Of a DNA stretch of 33,933 nt, positions 14,950 to 23,743 are shown piece after piece. Under the pieces are notes generated by a model. It was not told the DNA's origin, searched no databases, and was given only the letters and a program-made list of their open reading frames with translations. The translations under genes and the position numbers were made by a program. Origin of the DNA: Acidovorax delafieldii (GTDB taxonomy: Bacteria; Pseudomonadota; Gammaproteobacteria; Burkholderiales; Burkholderiaceae_C); assembly GCA_002377855.1 (NCBI GenBank), contig DFQQ01000001.1:12886-46818 (forward strand), written 5' to 3'. The stretch's first letter is position 1. The number at the start of each line of letters is the position of its first letter.

Positions 14950-16962
14950 TCAAAACCCGTAGGTCAGCTTCACGCGGAAGGTTCGCCCGTCCTGAGGGAG
15001 GGCGTCGTCCCGGATTTCAAGCGACGCGGGGTCAAAATAGCGCTGGTTGAACAGGTTGTAGACGCCCAGCGACACATCCACCTGCGAAATGCGCGTGGAA
15101 TAGTTCAGATGCGTGAGGACGTGGCCTGGCAGGCGCCCTCCCATCAGGGTGCTGCGCGCGCCTACGCCAATGGCCTCCAAGGCATAGCGGCCGCGGCCCC
15201 ACCAGTGGGCGGGCGAGATGTTCACGGTGTCAGACCACTGGACTTTGAGCAGGTGCCGTGGCGAGTTGCTCAGTGTGCCGTCCAGCGACGAATCGTGCCC
15301 CTTCTGCCACCCGTACGCGATGCGCAGGCGCTGCCCTGCCCGCCAGCGCTGCTCCATCTCGGCTTCCACGCCATGGACCCGGACCGAGCGCGTGTTGTCG
15401 AACGTAAAGCGGTCCGTGTCGCCCGCGGCAGCCAGCGAAATGAGATCCTTCACTTCCGAGCGAAAGGCCGTCAGCAAATACCGGGTGGCCCCCGTGGGGG
15501 CGTGCTCCAGCGCAAGCTCAGACGTGCGCACGCGCTCGGAGCGGACGCTCGGGCTGTCCACCACGCCGCCGGGCAGGTCGACCCGGTAGTCGCGCTCGTA
15601 TGCGTTGGGGGGGCGGTAGGCAGTGCCGTGCAGCAGCTTGACGGCGGTGCTGGGGTTCCACCAGTACACCAGCCCCAGCCGGGGGTTCAGGGTGCCAGCG
15701 CTGCCTGTCTGCTTGCCCCAGCGCAGGCCGGTGTGCAGCGTGAGGTCAGGCCGCAGGGCAAACTCGTCCTGCACGTAAATTCCCGCCACATCGCCCTTGC
15801 GCCGGGCATGCAGGTACTCCACGGTCGGGTCCAGGTCCACATTGGTCTGGGTGATGCGTGTGTCACGCCGGTAGTCCAGGCCCCACACCAGCTTGTGGCG
15901 CGCCAGCGCCGTGCTCACCCATTGCAATTCGCTGCCCCACCATTGCCCGGTGCCCACGTCCCGGTTCACGGTGAGCGGAGGGTAGTCATAGACATAGTTG
16001 CCGACGTACTGGTAGCGCCCCGCATGGGCGCGCCCGGTGAAGGCCAGCGAGGGCGTGAGCTGTGCGGTGTACTCGGCCGCCAGGCGCGTGCTCTGGTCGG
16101 TGAACTGCGAGCGCTGGTCGTTGAACACCTGGGAGAAAGCCGCAGTGGGCACGCCCTTGTGGCGTTCTCCGTGGGCCAGAGTCACTGCCAGCCCCTCACG
16201 GCGCATGCGGGCAAACAACTGGGTGCTGCGGTCAAAGTCCAGTCGCTGGGCCACGCCGCCATTGCTGTCGGGCGCGTCGTAGCCCGGGAAGTAGAGGTCC
16301 TCGCCCCGGGTCGCGGCGCGGGTGGCCGCCACCAGCCAGTCGCCCCCGTAGGCGTCCACCGTGCCCACCGAGAGGCGCGCCCTGGCGCTGCCGTGGCTGC
16401 CGGCTTCCACCGCCACTTGCGGCCCGGGCAGTTGGCGCCCGTCACGCGTGATGACGTTGACGACACCAAAGAACGCGTTTGCCCCGTACACAGCCGAGCC
16501 GGGCCCTGAAACAAACTCGACCCGCTCGATCAGGTCCAGATCAATCGGAAAATCGGTGCCGATGCTGGCCTGGTCGTAGATGTTGTCGTTGAAGCGCACG
16601 CCGTTGACCAGCAGCAGCACGCGGGTGTTGTAGTCGCCTGCAGTGGCAAATCCGCGGATGCCCAGGTAGTGGTAGGAGCGGTCATAAGACACGTACAGCC
16701 CGCGCATGCTGGCCAGCACGTCTGCCAGCGAGCGGTAGCCAAAAAGACGAATGTCCTCGGCCGTCACCACGCTCACTGCAGCAGGGGCTTCGAGCGCTGA
16801 CTGGGCATACCGGCTGGCCGTGGTGACCTGCATTTGCATCAGCTGCTCCAGCGGCAGATCGACCATATCGGCCTGCGCATGGGCGCTGGTGGCTCCGGCG
16901 AGCAGCAGGGGCAAAACCAGAGGCCGCAGCGAGCGCTGACGATGGGTTGAGCCTCGTTTCAT
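14950..16962 (-). CDS. TonB-dependent receptor-like outer-membrane protein, first gene of the YfiR operon
   Basis: A 670-residue beta-barrel protein with a signal peptide to about 30 (cleavage after AHAQ), then DLPLEQLMQMQVTTASR, a TonB-box-like segment common in this subfamily. The plug domain spans about 58-172 with LLLVNGVRFNDNIYD and IERVEFVSGPGSAVYGANA. The rest is alternating aromatic barrel sequence ending VKLTYGF with the C-terminal Phe that outer-membrane proteins need. The length fits the short colicin-I-receptor-like group. The substrate is not evident. Close linkage to the YfiR-like and CHASE8 GGDEF-EAL genes suggests that it supplies the signal, by ligand binding or envelope contact (inference). 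Confidence 0.88.
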   Translation of the reverse strand: MKRGSTHRQRSLRPLVLPLLLAGATSAHAQADMVDLPLEQLMQMQVTTASRYAQSALEAPAAVSVVTAEDIRLFGYRSLADVLASMRGLYVSYDRSYHYLGIRGFATAGDYNTRVLLLVNGVRFNDNIYDQASIGTDFPIDLDLIERVEFVSGPGSAVYGANAFFGVVNVITRDGRQLPGPQVAVEAGSHGSARARLSVGTVDAYGGDWLVAATRAATRGEDLYFPGYDAPDSNGGVAQRLDFDRSTQLFARMRREGLAVTLAHGERHKGVPTAAFSQVFNDQRSQFTDQSTRLAAEYTAQLTPSLAFTGRAHAGRYQYVGNYVYDYPPLTVNRDVGTGQWWGSELQWVSTALARHKLVWGLDYRRDTRITQTNVDLDPTVEYLHARRKGDVAGIYVQDEFALRPDLTLHTGLRWGKQTGSAGTLNPRLGLVYWWNPSTAVKLLHGTAYRPPNAYERDYRVDLPGGVVDSPSVRSERVRTSELALEHAPTGATRYLLTAFRSEVKDLISLAAAGDTDRFTFDNTRSVRVHGVEAEMEQRWRAGQRLRIAYGWQKGHDSSLDGTLSNSPRHLLKVQWSDTVNISPAHWWGRGRYALEAIGVGARSTLMGGRLPGHVLTHLNYSTRISQVDVSLGVYNLFNQRYFDPASLEIRDDALPQDGRTFRVKLTYGF

Positions 16963-17030
16963 GGCGTGGCACCGTGTTGGCTGGCAGAACCTCAGGGAGT
17001 GCCGAGGGCCCGCTGGCTAGTATGTAAATA

Positions 17031-17060
17031 TTTGTATCTGGCTTGGCGAAATTGTAGCAA
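17031..17060 (-). promoter_or_regulatory. Candidate sigma-70 promoter of the TonB-YfiR-GGDEF operon
   Basis: On the minus strand TTGCTA (17060-17055) and TACAAA (17036-17031) are 18 bases apart, followed by an AT-rich stretch, 69 bases before the receptor ATG. Only a consensus-like match; no operator was recognised. Confidence 0.35.
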
Positions 17061-17162
17061 CCCGTTGGCCTCAGCCCGTGGGGCATAACCCTTGTTGGCA
17101 GTGAAAGATTGCGATGGGGAAGCCCGTCGGCCCCGGCGCGTGCGGTGAGGGGCAGCACCAAG

Positions 17163-17232
17163 CGGTTTTTGATAGAAAGTGGCCGTAGCGCCCTTAAGTA
17201 AGGCGCGTGAAGCTATCAAAAATATAGCAATA
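17163..17232. repeat. Comamonadaceae-type interspersed element, copy 4
   Basis: TTTTTGATAGAAAGTGGCC, a GCGCCCTTAAGTAAGGCGC hairpin (GCGCC.TTA / TAA.GGCGC) and GCTATCAAAAATATAGCAAT. It lies between the WG-repeat gene and the receptor operon and could end transcription from the former. The rest of the 16963-17270 gap holds the operon promoter and nothing else that I recognise. Confidence 0.65.
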
Positions 17233-17270
17233 AGGTGAAAGCGACGCGGCGGCTGCGCGGCCGGGAGGGG

Positions 17271-20200
17271 TCAACTACGTGCCTGCCGGATGCGCCCGGC
17301 GGCACGTCCTGCTCTGCGGTACAGCGGGCACCACCCCAGCAGGTACACCACCACCGACCCGGCAGCCAGACTCCACCCGGGTGCAGCGCCCTCCCAGGCA
17401 AAGCGCCAGGCCCAGTACGCATCGGCAAGGCCCACCAGCACCAAGGTGGCCAGCCCGGCCTGCGGGCCTTCGGCAAGCCACGCGGCCACCGATACGGCGG
17501 CGTGCAGCGCCACGGCCAGCAGGCTCAGCAGCGCATGCACGGTTGACGCGGTCCAGGGATGCTGATTCAGCCAGCCGCCCCTGTCCGCAGTGCGTGCAGC
17601 GGTGCGCAGGCCGAGCCGGGCTTTCAGCGCCTGTGCCTGCGCGGCCAGGCGCTGCAGCCAGGGGGTGCGAGAGCGAACAGGCACGCCTGGGCCGACCATG
17701 CCGCGCACCGCCCAAGACGCAGTCTGGCCAATGGGTGCAGCGGGCCCAACGCCGGCGCGCACAGGCGTGCCGGCAGCACCCACCGCCTTGCGCAACGCCA
17801 GGGGCACATCGCCCAGATCAGCGGGGTTGTGCTGCACCGCCTGCGCGCACACCGCCAGGCTGCGCCAGGCCGGCGGCACCCGGTGCAGGGGCCAGCCGCG
17901 CTCGCCCACCACGGCCAGCCAGGCTTCTTCGCTGAGCATTGCCGGCGGCACTTCTTCAAGGCCCTTCACCCCCTGGCGCAGCGCAGCGGCATAGCGCGCA
18001 GGTGTCATCAGGCGCTTGGGCACGAAGCACACGGTGGCTTCGTCGGCCGCCATGGCAGCGTCGGCCATGGCGGCTGTGATGCGTGCGCGTGGAATGTCCG
18101 CCAGCGTGCGCGGGTGGCGTTGCAGTTGCTGGATGAGCGTGGCCTCATCGGCCTTGTCCATGTGCCAGCGCGCCAGCGCCGTCAGCCAGGCCGTGTCTTC
18201 GTGGGGCTCCCACGGCGGCACGTAAGGCGATTGCAGCGAGAGCACGGTGCAGGCCTCCAGCGCCGCCTGTGGTGTCTTGCCGAGGGCTTGGTAGGCGCGG
18301 GCCAGGATGTAGTGGCCGTGTTGCGGCAAGTGCAGCTGTGGCAGGCTGTGCAGTGCGTCGGCCACGGCAGCGTCGGGGCGGTTGGCCCACAGCTGTGCCC
18401 AGGCGCGCTGCACATGCCAGGTGCTGCCCTGGCGGGGCATGCCCTGCTCGCGGGCACGCGCCAGGTCGGTGTCGATCAGCTCGGTAGTGACCTGCAGTGC
18501 CAGTTCACGGGGCACCAGGCGGAACAGCTCGGGGCGGTCTTCCAGCGCTGCCACGCACACTTCCAGCGTGCGCAGCGGGGGCGGAATGTCTTGCAGCGTC
18601 ACTCCGTTGGCCCGGGCGGATGCCAGGCACAGCGCCGGCGTCAGCAGGGCAGCGGGCACATGCCGGATAAGGCGGCCATGGCCGTGTTGCACCGCACGTT
18701 GCGCCAGCCCGGGCGTGATCTTGTCAGACGCCACACAGGCAATGTTGCAAATGTCAGCGTCCAGTGCCACGTCTTCCAGCGCCTGGGTGCGCAGCCAATG
18801 GGGCACATCACACAAACGCATGCCCGCCTGAACCGCGCGTGTGGTCTGCGCTGGCGTCAGCAGGCAGCCCCACACCGCCGGCACTGGCCTGCCACAGGGA
18901 TCACTGCCGGGCTCTGCCTTGAGCGAGAGGGCATCGGCCTCTGCCGGTGTTTGGCTGCAGCTTTCGTCCAGCGCGTCCCAGGCAGGGTCACCCGCGTACA
19001 GCTCGCGGGCCAGCAGCAGGGCGTCGCGGGTCATGCATTGGGGGGGAATCTGTACGGCAGCGTCCACGCCGCGGCGCAGCAGAGCCTCCAGCCTGGCGGG
19101 GGTCTGAAGGTGCGGCGGTACCTCGGCCAGCGCGGCGGGGCTGGCCTGTAGGGCGGCATCGACCATGGCGTCGTCCAGCCAGGGACCGGGCACGGTGCCG
19201 ATGACCGATGGGTTCTGCAGCACGACGCCCAACCAGCCCGCGCGCGTGGTTGGGTGGGCCGCCTCTGGGGCGGGCCCTGCGGAGGCACTGGTGCAAACCT
19301 CTGGGGGCGCCGCGGTACCGACCCCTTGCGCGTCGAGCACCGGGGTGGATGCCTGTGCCTCAAGGGCGTCACGGGCCCGCTGGGCCGCCAACTGGGCGTC
19401 CACGCTGGGCGCGGCCATCATCCACAGCTCCCACCACGCGCCGCCCTCGCCCGTGCCTTCGCGCGGGTACAGGCTGACCCACAGCCCATTCGCCTCCGGC
19501 AGGTTCACCCATTCGCCACTGCTGGGGCTGGGCGCCAGCGGGGTGCGCAGGGGCCGCCGCCAGGCCGCCATGGGCGTACCGCGGCACTGCCACGGCGCCG
19601 CGTGTTCGGGGTCGGGGTCTGCGGGCCCCCACTGGGCCTGCAGGCGCTGCAGCAGTTCCAGTCGGATGTGGGTCTGCTTTTCGCGCAACGCGTCGCCCAT
19701 GAAACCGTAGACGCCGGCGTGCTCCTTGCCCAGGCGGGCGTGCATCAAGCGCCGCAGGGACACAGTGCCGTGGCCACCGGCGTGGTGCGGGTCAAGCGCC
19801 GCCCAGGAATCGGCGCCATGGCCCTGTCCCTCGCAAGGGTCCTGCCCCTGGGCCCACCGGTGCAGCCTGGATTCGGCTTCTTCAGCCAGGTCCAGGGCAA
19901 GGGTGAGCGCGCCGTCCATGTCTGCCAGGTGCTCCAGGTATTGGTCGGCAGATGCCTGGAAGAACGGGCGCGGGCAAGTGGCATGGTCGCCTTCAGGGCT
20001 GCGCCACAGCACCCGGCCCTGGGCATTGCTGAACACGGCTTGCCCACGTTCATAGCGGGCGCGCCACACCACCTTGCCTTCCTTGTCCATCCAGGCCACC
20101 TGCCCGTCGGTCGTCAAAAACATGGCCAGCGCGGTGTCGGGCTGGGTGGTGGGTATCCATCCATCACGCTGCGTGCAAGGCTCCAGCAAGCCAGCAGGCG

Positions 20201-21224
20201 CTGGTACGAAGCGCCCCGTGGTGTGCAGCAGCCCCCAGCAGCCAGCACCCGCCGTGGCTGGCGCAGCGGTAGCGGCCAAGCGGGCCACGGCGCACTCCAG
20301 CTCGGCCTGGAAATCAGTGGCGTAGCTGAGCGCAGGGCCCCGCAAGGGCGCGCCGTGCAGGTCCAGAAACCGCGTTCCATCGCGGCTGTCTGCCACCATC
20401 CCGCACACCATGCGTGGCGACAGGTGCCTGCCGCCCTTCACGGCCACCTTGCCCCGCGTGTTCAGGTAGCCGCCGTGGCCCTCGCTGGTGGGTGACTCGG
20501 CGCAGTACGCCAAGCCATCGCTGTTGAATGCATCAATGCGCGGGTAGCAGGGCTGCAGCACCCACTGGCCCTGGGCGTTGATGAGGCCCCACGCCTGGCC
20601 GTCGACCGACACCGCTGCCACCGCCTCTTCGTCAAAGGTGCGGGCGTGCACAAAGCGCGGCGCAATCATCCATTGGCCGCGGTGGTCCACATAGCCCCAC
20701 AGGCGCTGGTTGCGGGCGGGGTCCCACTGCTGGGCCAGGGCCAGCCCCACTGCGCCAAAACTGTCGAGCAGCGCAAACGTGGCACTGCAGGTGAAACGGC
20801 CCTGAAAATCGATGATGCGCCAAGCGTCCGGCCCGGTCTTGACCGCAGCCAGCCCGTTGCGCATGGGCCGGGCCTCTTCAAACTGCGGCGCAATCACCTC
20901 CTGGGCCAGCAGGTTGATGTAACCCCAGCGGCCCCCGCGGCAAAAGCGGGCCAGCCCGTCTTCGGTGAAGCCGCGTGCATTGTCCAGCGTGGGGGCGAGC
21001 ACCCACTGGCCCTGCCCATCGATGTAGCCCCAGCCGCCGTGGCAGGCCTGCGCGGCGCTGATGAAGCCACCTTGCGATGTGTATTCGAACTCCACCACCT
21101 GGCGCAGCCCCGGTTCTGGCGCAATGGCGCGGTCGGCGTGCACGATGAGCAGCGCAAACGCTTGGCGGTCCGCGTCCAGCGGTACCTTGGCCAGGCATGG
21201 CGTTGCCGGGGCAATGTGGGTCAT
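17271..21224 (-). CDS. Large WG-repeat protein with helical repeats and C-terminal membrane anchor
   Basis: A 1317-residue protein of unknown function. Residues 65-265 hold WG repeats (GGWGYIDGQGQWVLAP, RWGYINLLAQEVIAPQF, LWGYVDHRGQWMIAPRF, AWGLINAQGQWVLQP). The middle (about 620-900) has repeated helical units of the type LLTPA...AVQAG...DVP..L, resembling DUF4116-like repeats. A TPR-like stretch follows (RPDAAVADALHSL, ILARAYQALGKTPQAALEA). Near 1230-1295 two or three hydrophobic helices (VHALLSLLAVALHAAVSVAA, LATLVLVGLADAYWAW, SLAAGSVVVYLLGW) anchor the C-terminus. There is no signal peptide, so most of it is probably cytoplasmic. The ATG at 21224 follows GGAGGA; an open frame reaches 21974 but overlaps the exonuclease gene and lacks WG sequence. 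Confidence 0.82.
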   Translation of the reverse strand: MTHIAPATPCLAKVPLDADRQAFALLIVHADRAIAPEPGLRQVVEFEYTSQGGFISAAQACHGGWGYIDGQGQWVLAPTLDNARGFTEDGLARFCRGGRWGYINLLAQEVIAPQFEEARPMRNGLAAVKTGPDAWRIIDFQGRFTCSATFALLDSFGAVGLALAQQWDPARNQRLWGYVDHRGQWMIAPRFVHARTFDEEAVAAVSVDGQAWGLINAQGQWVLQPCYPRIDAFNSDGLAYCAESPTSEGHGGYLNTRGKVAVKGGRHLSPRMVCGMVADSRDGTRFLDLHGAPLRGPALSYATDFQAELECAVARLAATAAPATAGAGCWGLLHTTGRFVPAPAGLLEPCTQRDGWIPTTQPDTALAMFLTTDGQVAWMDKEGKVVWRARYERGQAVFSNAQGRVLWRSPEGDHATCPRPFFQASADQYLEHLADMDGALTLALDLAEEAESRLHRWAQGQDPCEGQGHGADSWAALDPHHAGGHGTVSLRRLMHARLGKEHAGVYGFMGDALREKQTHIRLELLQRLQAQWGPADPDPEHAAPWQCRGTPMAAWRRPLRTPLAPSPSSGEWVNLPEANGLWVSLYPREGTGEGGAWWELWMMAAPSVDAQLAAQRARDALEAQASTPVLDAQGVGTAAPPEVCTSASAGPAPEAAHPTTRAGWLGVVLQNPSVIGTVPGPWLDDAMVDAALQASPAALAEVPPHLQTPARLEALLRRGVDAAVQIPPQCMTRDALLLARELYAGDPAWDALDESCSQTPAEADALSLKAEPGSDPCGRPVPAVWGCLLTPAQTTRAVQAGMRLCDVPHWLRTQALEDVALDADICNIACVASDKITPGLAQRAVQHGHGRLIRHVPAALLTPALCLASARANGVTLQDIPPPLRTLEVCVAALEDRPELFRLVPRELALQVTTELIDTDLARAREQGMPRQGSTWHVQRAWAQLWANRPDAAVADALHSLPQLHLPQHGHYILARAYQALGKTPQAALEACTVLSLQSPYVPPWEPHEDTAWLTALARWHMDKADEATLIQQLQRHPRTLADIPRARITAAMADAAMAADEATVCFVPKRLMTPARYAAALRQGVKGLEEVPPAMLSEEAWLAVVGERGWPLHRVPPAWRSLAVCAQAVQHNPADLGDVPLALRKAVGAAGTPVRAGVGPAAPIGQTASWAVRGMVGPGVPVRSRTPWLQRLAAQAQALKARLGLRTAARTADRGGWLNQHPWTASTVHALLSLLAVALHAAVSVAAWLAEGPQAGLATLVLVGLADAYWAWRFAWEGAAPGWSLAAGSVVVYLLGWCPLYRRAGRAAGRIRQARS

Positions 21225-21392
21225 CGGGTGAGGGTCCTCCCCGCGGGATCGTAGCCACGGCCTGGCGTGGCTGTGGTAACCATTTGCACCGGTAGGCATG
21301 AACCCGACAAGTCCCTTGCTATGGACGTCTGCCGTCCTTGGTGTTCCCCTGAAGTGGCAGAGCTCCCGACGAGGCCTTGGCAGAAAATTCAA

Positions 21393-21447
21393 GCAAAAGT
21401 GCCTGTAGCGCTGATGGGGAAAGCGCCATGCGCTATTGATCAAATAG
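21393..21447. repeat. Comamonadaceae-type interspersed element, copy 5, running into a coding end
   Basis: TGTAGCGCTGATGG, GCGCCATGCGC and GCTATTGATCAAATAGC at 21432-21448. The last box encodes the final codons and stop of the exonuclease gene (LLFDQ then TAG). Confidence 0.6.
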
Positions 21448-22131
21448 CAAACACATCTGCTCTGGGGCGGCCAGCATGCTTGCCGGGGCGGGTGGGGCCG
21501 GTGGGAGCGTTGGCGCAGCGCACATGCCGGCCTGCCGTGCGAGCCACTGGGGCAGTGCCTTGCGGGTGCAACGCTGCACGGCTTCCAGCAGCGCAAAGTC
21601 TGCTGCGGGCACACGCCAGCGGGCCGCCAGGTCTTGCTGCATGCGCACCAGCAGGGCGGCAGCCATCTCGGCATCGGCCAAGGCGCGGTGGGCACGTTCG
21701 GCACGCGGCAGCCCCAGGTGCTGTACGAGGGGGCCCAGCTTGTGGGTGGGCGCGTCAGGGTACAGGCGGCGCGACAGCAACACCGTGCAGGCGAAGCGGT
21801 GCGGTGCCGGTATATCCGCCAACGCCAGTTCTGCTTGCCAGAACTTGCTGTCGAACGAGGCGTTGTGCGCGACCATGGGAGCCTGGCCCACAAAACGGGC
21901 TGCGTCACGCATGACTTCGGCCGCGCCGGGTGCGTCTGCAAGCATGGCGTGGGTGATGCCGGTGAGCTGCGCAATGAAGGGCGGAATCCACGCGCCCGTT
22001 TTCATCAGGCTCTGAAAGCGGTCCACCACCTGGCCGGCCTCCAGCAGCACGATCGCCACTTCCGTCGCCCGAGCGCCCTGGCCCGGGGACATGCCCGTGG
22101 TTTCAAAGTCGATGACGGCGATAGGAGGCAT
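21433..22131 (-). CDS. DnaQ-like 3'-5' exonuclease (DEDDh)
   Basis: A 232-residue DEDDh exonuclease-fold protein of the DNA polymerase III epsilon group. Exo motif I is VIDFETTG near the start (Asp and Glu). Motif II is HNASFDSKF. Motif III is HRALADAEM with the catalytic His and Asp. LTGITHAML and TVLLSRRLYPD are also typical. The C-terminal 60 residues are Ala/Pro-rich and end in a tail supplied by an interspersed element. It is shorter than replicative DnaQ in the clamp-binding region, so a stand-alone repair or RNA/DNA trimming role is as likely as proofreading. The ATG at 22131 starts six residues before motif I; a TTG at 22170 would extend it. Confidence 0.87.
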   Translation of the reverse strand: MPPIAVIDFETTGMSPGQGARATEVAIVLLEAGQVVDRFQSLMKTGAWIPPFIAQLTGITHAMLADAPGAAEVMRDAARFVGQAPMVAHNASFDSKFWQAELALADIPAPHRFACTVLLSRRLYPDAPTHKLGPLVQHLGLPRAERAHRALADAEMAAALLVRMQQDLAARWRVPAADFALLEAVQRCTRKALPQWLARQAGMCAAPTLPPAPPAPASMLAAPEQMCLLFDQ

Positions 22132-22301
22132 GGCGGGCAGCGGGCACTTGGAGCAGCGTGGGTGCTCCAAGGGTACATCGGACAGCCGGCGGCGCGGCCT
22201 GTCCGTGTCTTTATGCCGGGGATTTGCTGCGTACCGCCGTCAGCACACTGCGCCGGTGAGCCATGGCGTGCAGCGCAGGTGGACTGCGGCCGCGTCGCCA
22301 G

Positions 22302-22559
22302 TCAGCCCGCGCCGCGACCCTTGCCGCCGCCGCTGCCGGCCGCACCCTGGCGGGACTGGCTCTGATTGCCACTGCCCAGGTGCGAATCGCGGTCGTGCCG
22401 GCTCTCGGGCGTGCGGCGCCCCTGGTGGAGCTGGGTGGCTGCTTTGTCGCCTTCGCTGTTGTGGTCATTGGCCACTTTGCCAGAGCCCTGGTTGGCCTCG
22501 TCTGGCGTGGCGGCCTTGGCGTCGTTATCGTTCTCGTTGCGGTTGTGATTGGCAGACAT
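22302..22559 (-). CDS. Small hydrophilic low-complexity protein
   Basis: An 85-residue protein, start MSANHNRNENDND, rich in Asn, Gly, Ser, Arg, Asp and His, with almost no hydrophobic residues and a SGGGKGRGAG end. It is certainly disordered. A strong AGGAGG lies seven bases before the ATG at 22559, supporting real translation. It is followed at 22301-22170 by no gene and preceded 73 bases upstream by the general-stress-like protein, probably the same transcription unit. It resembles small stress-associated proteins in composition only; I recognise no family. Confidence 0.65.
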   Translation of the reverse strand: MSANHNRNENDNDAKAATPDEANQGSGKVANDHNSEGDKAATQLHQGRRTPESRHDRDSHLGSGNQSQSRQGAAGSGGGKGRGAG

Positions 22560-22632
22560 GGGGAAACCTCCTGGAGTTGGGGCTGCGCCAGGGCGTGGGC
22601 CGCAGTGCTGCGGCGCCACACCCGGGCATCGT

Positions 22633-23136
22633 TCAGGGCATCGACAGTTCTTTGTGCTCGCCCAGATCGCGGGGTTGTTCACCACTCACCACGGCCTTGG
22701 CCATCTTGAACAGCTGGGTGATCTTGGTTTCGTTCACATCCCAGTACTCGGCATGGCGCACCCGCACCACCAACAGCGCCAAGTCGGGATCGGTGGCACC
22801 GCCCGGAAACCATGCTTGCGCGGCGGGTGACCACAGCGCTTCCTTCTGCGCCAGGTCATCGACAAAGCGTGCCTGACCCGACAAGGACACGTAGCTGTCG
22901 GCTCCGGGATCGGCATACGAGACATTGACCTCGCCGTCGGTCAACAGGCGCTCGTACAGCTCGCCAGACTTGGGAATGAAGAAAAACAGCTCCCCCTTTT
23001 CATCCACCTTGCGGTTCTGTGTGGTCAGCGGGTGTGCATGGAGCATGCCCGATGAGGTGCGGTGGGTGAGCATCCCGAAACGAATGTCTTTGATGAGCTT
23101 CCAAAGCGTTTCGTGGGCGGGGGAATCTTTTTGCAT
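22633..23136 (-). CDS. Pyridoxamine-5'-phosphate-oxidase-like general stress protein
   Basis: A 167-residue split-barrel flavin-binding fold. The start ETLWKLIKDIRFGMLTHRTS, then HAHPLTTQ, LFFFIPKSGELYERL, EVNVSYADPG, YVSLSGQARFVDD and the ending VRHAEYWDVNETKITQLFKM are characteristic of the general stress protein 26 group. The ATG at 23136 has GGAGG seven bases before it. Family members bind flavin or act as F420/FMN proteins of unclear substrate. A PhnA-like gene lies 169 bases upstream. Confidence 0.86.
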   Translation of the reverse strand: MQKDSPAHETLWKLIKDIRFGMLTHRTSSGMLHAHPLTTQNRKVDEKGELFFFIPKSGELYERLLTDGEVNVSYADPGADSYVSLSGQARFVDDLAQKEALWSPAAQAWFPGGATDPDLALLVVRVRHAEYWDVNETKITQLFKMAKAVVSGEQPRDLGEHKELSMP

Positions 23137-23305
23137 GGGTGGGCCTCCGGCGGGGTCAAAGGGATCGGTGCGAGGCAAGGGCCAGAGCACACCGATGCAC
23201 TTTAGGGCGTGGGCCGGCGCGGCTGCGTCGGCAGCCCACGCGCTTACCTGTGGGGCTTTGTCTTACAAATTCGCACACCCGTAGACGCAACCAGTGCGCG
23301 CGGCG

Positions 23306-23665
23306 TCAAGCCTTTTTCAGAAACTCCGATTTCAGCAGCATGCTGCCGAGGTCTGTCTTGCAGTCCACATTGTGGCCGTCCGCCCCGTCCACCAGGCGAA
23401 TGCCCTTGATCTTGGTGCCCTTCTTGAGCGTCGAGGACGACCCCTTGACCTTGAGGTCCTTCACCAGAATCACGGCGTCGCCGTCGGCCAGCGGGTTGCC
23501 GTTGGCATCGCGCACGACGCCGTCGCCTGCATCGCTGGCATCGGATTCGGGGGTGTCGGCCACCTGGGGCCATTCATGGGCGCAGTCGGGGCACACGTAG
23601 CTGGTGCCGTCGGGGTAGGTGTTCTCCAGGCCGCATTGGGGGCAGGCGGGCACGGTGTGGGGCAT
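23306..23665 (-). CDS. yjdM: PhnA/YjdM-like zinc-ribbon protein
   Basis: A 119-residue protein with an N-terminal zinc ribbon (Cys8, Cys11, Cys25, Cys28: CPQC...CPDC) and a C-terminal PhnA domain (GDAVILVKDLKVKGSS, LKKGTKIKGIRLVDG, HNVDCKTDLGSMLLKSEFLKK). E. coli YjdM is 111 residues. Despite the old name PhnA, the family is not shown to cleave phosphonates generally. The ATG at 23665 opens with MPHTVPACPQC; a longer frame to 23740 has no support. Confidence 0.9.
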   Translation of the reverse strand: MPHTVPACPQCGLENTYPDGTSYVCPDCAHEWPQVADTPESDASDAGDGVVRDANGNPLADGDAVILVKDLKVKGSSSTLKKGTKIKGIRLVDGADGHNVDCKTDLGSMLLKSEFLKKA

Positions 23666-23743
23666 GGGGTTCTTTCTGGTTGTGATGGGGAAAAGGGCGG
23701 CTACTGTACAGGGCTGCAGCCCGCCTTTCAAAGTCTTCAAGTC

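Noticed and set aside
14408..14953. N-terminal extension of the second GGDEF-EAL frame
   Set aside because: It overlaps the whole YfiR-like gene in another frame; the ATGA overlap at 14404-14407 gives the proper start just before TM1.
21225..21974. N-terminal 250-codon extension of the WG-repeat frame
   Set aside because: It overlaps the DnaQ-like exonuclease in another frame, is low-complexity Pro/Arg/Cys sequence, and the ATG at 21224 has a strong ribosome site.
23207..23241. GCGTGGGC/GCCCACGC hairpin between the stress protein and the PhnA-like gene
   Set aside because: A perfect 8-bp stem, but a 19-base loop and no T run on either side, so not called as a terminator.
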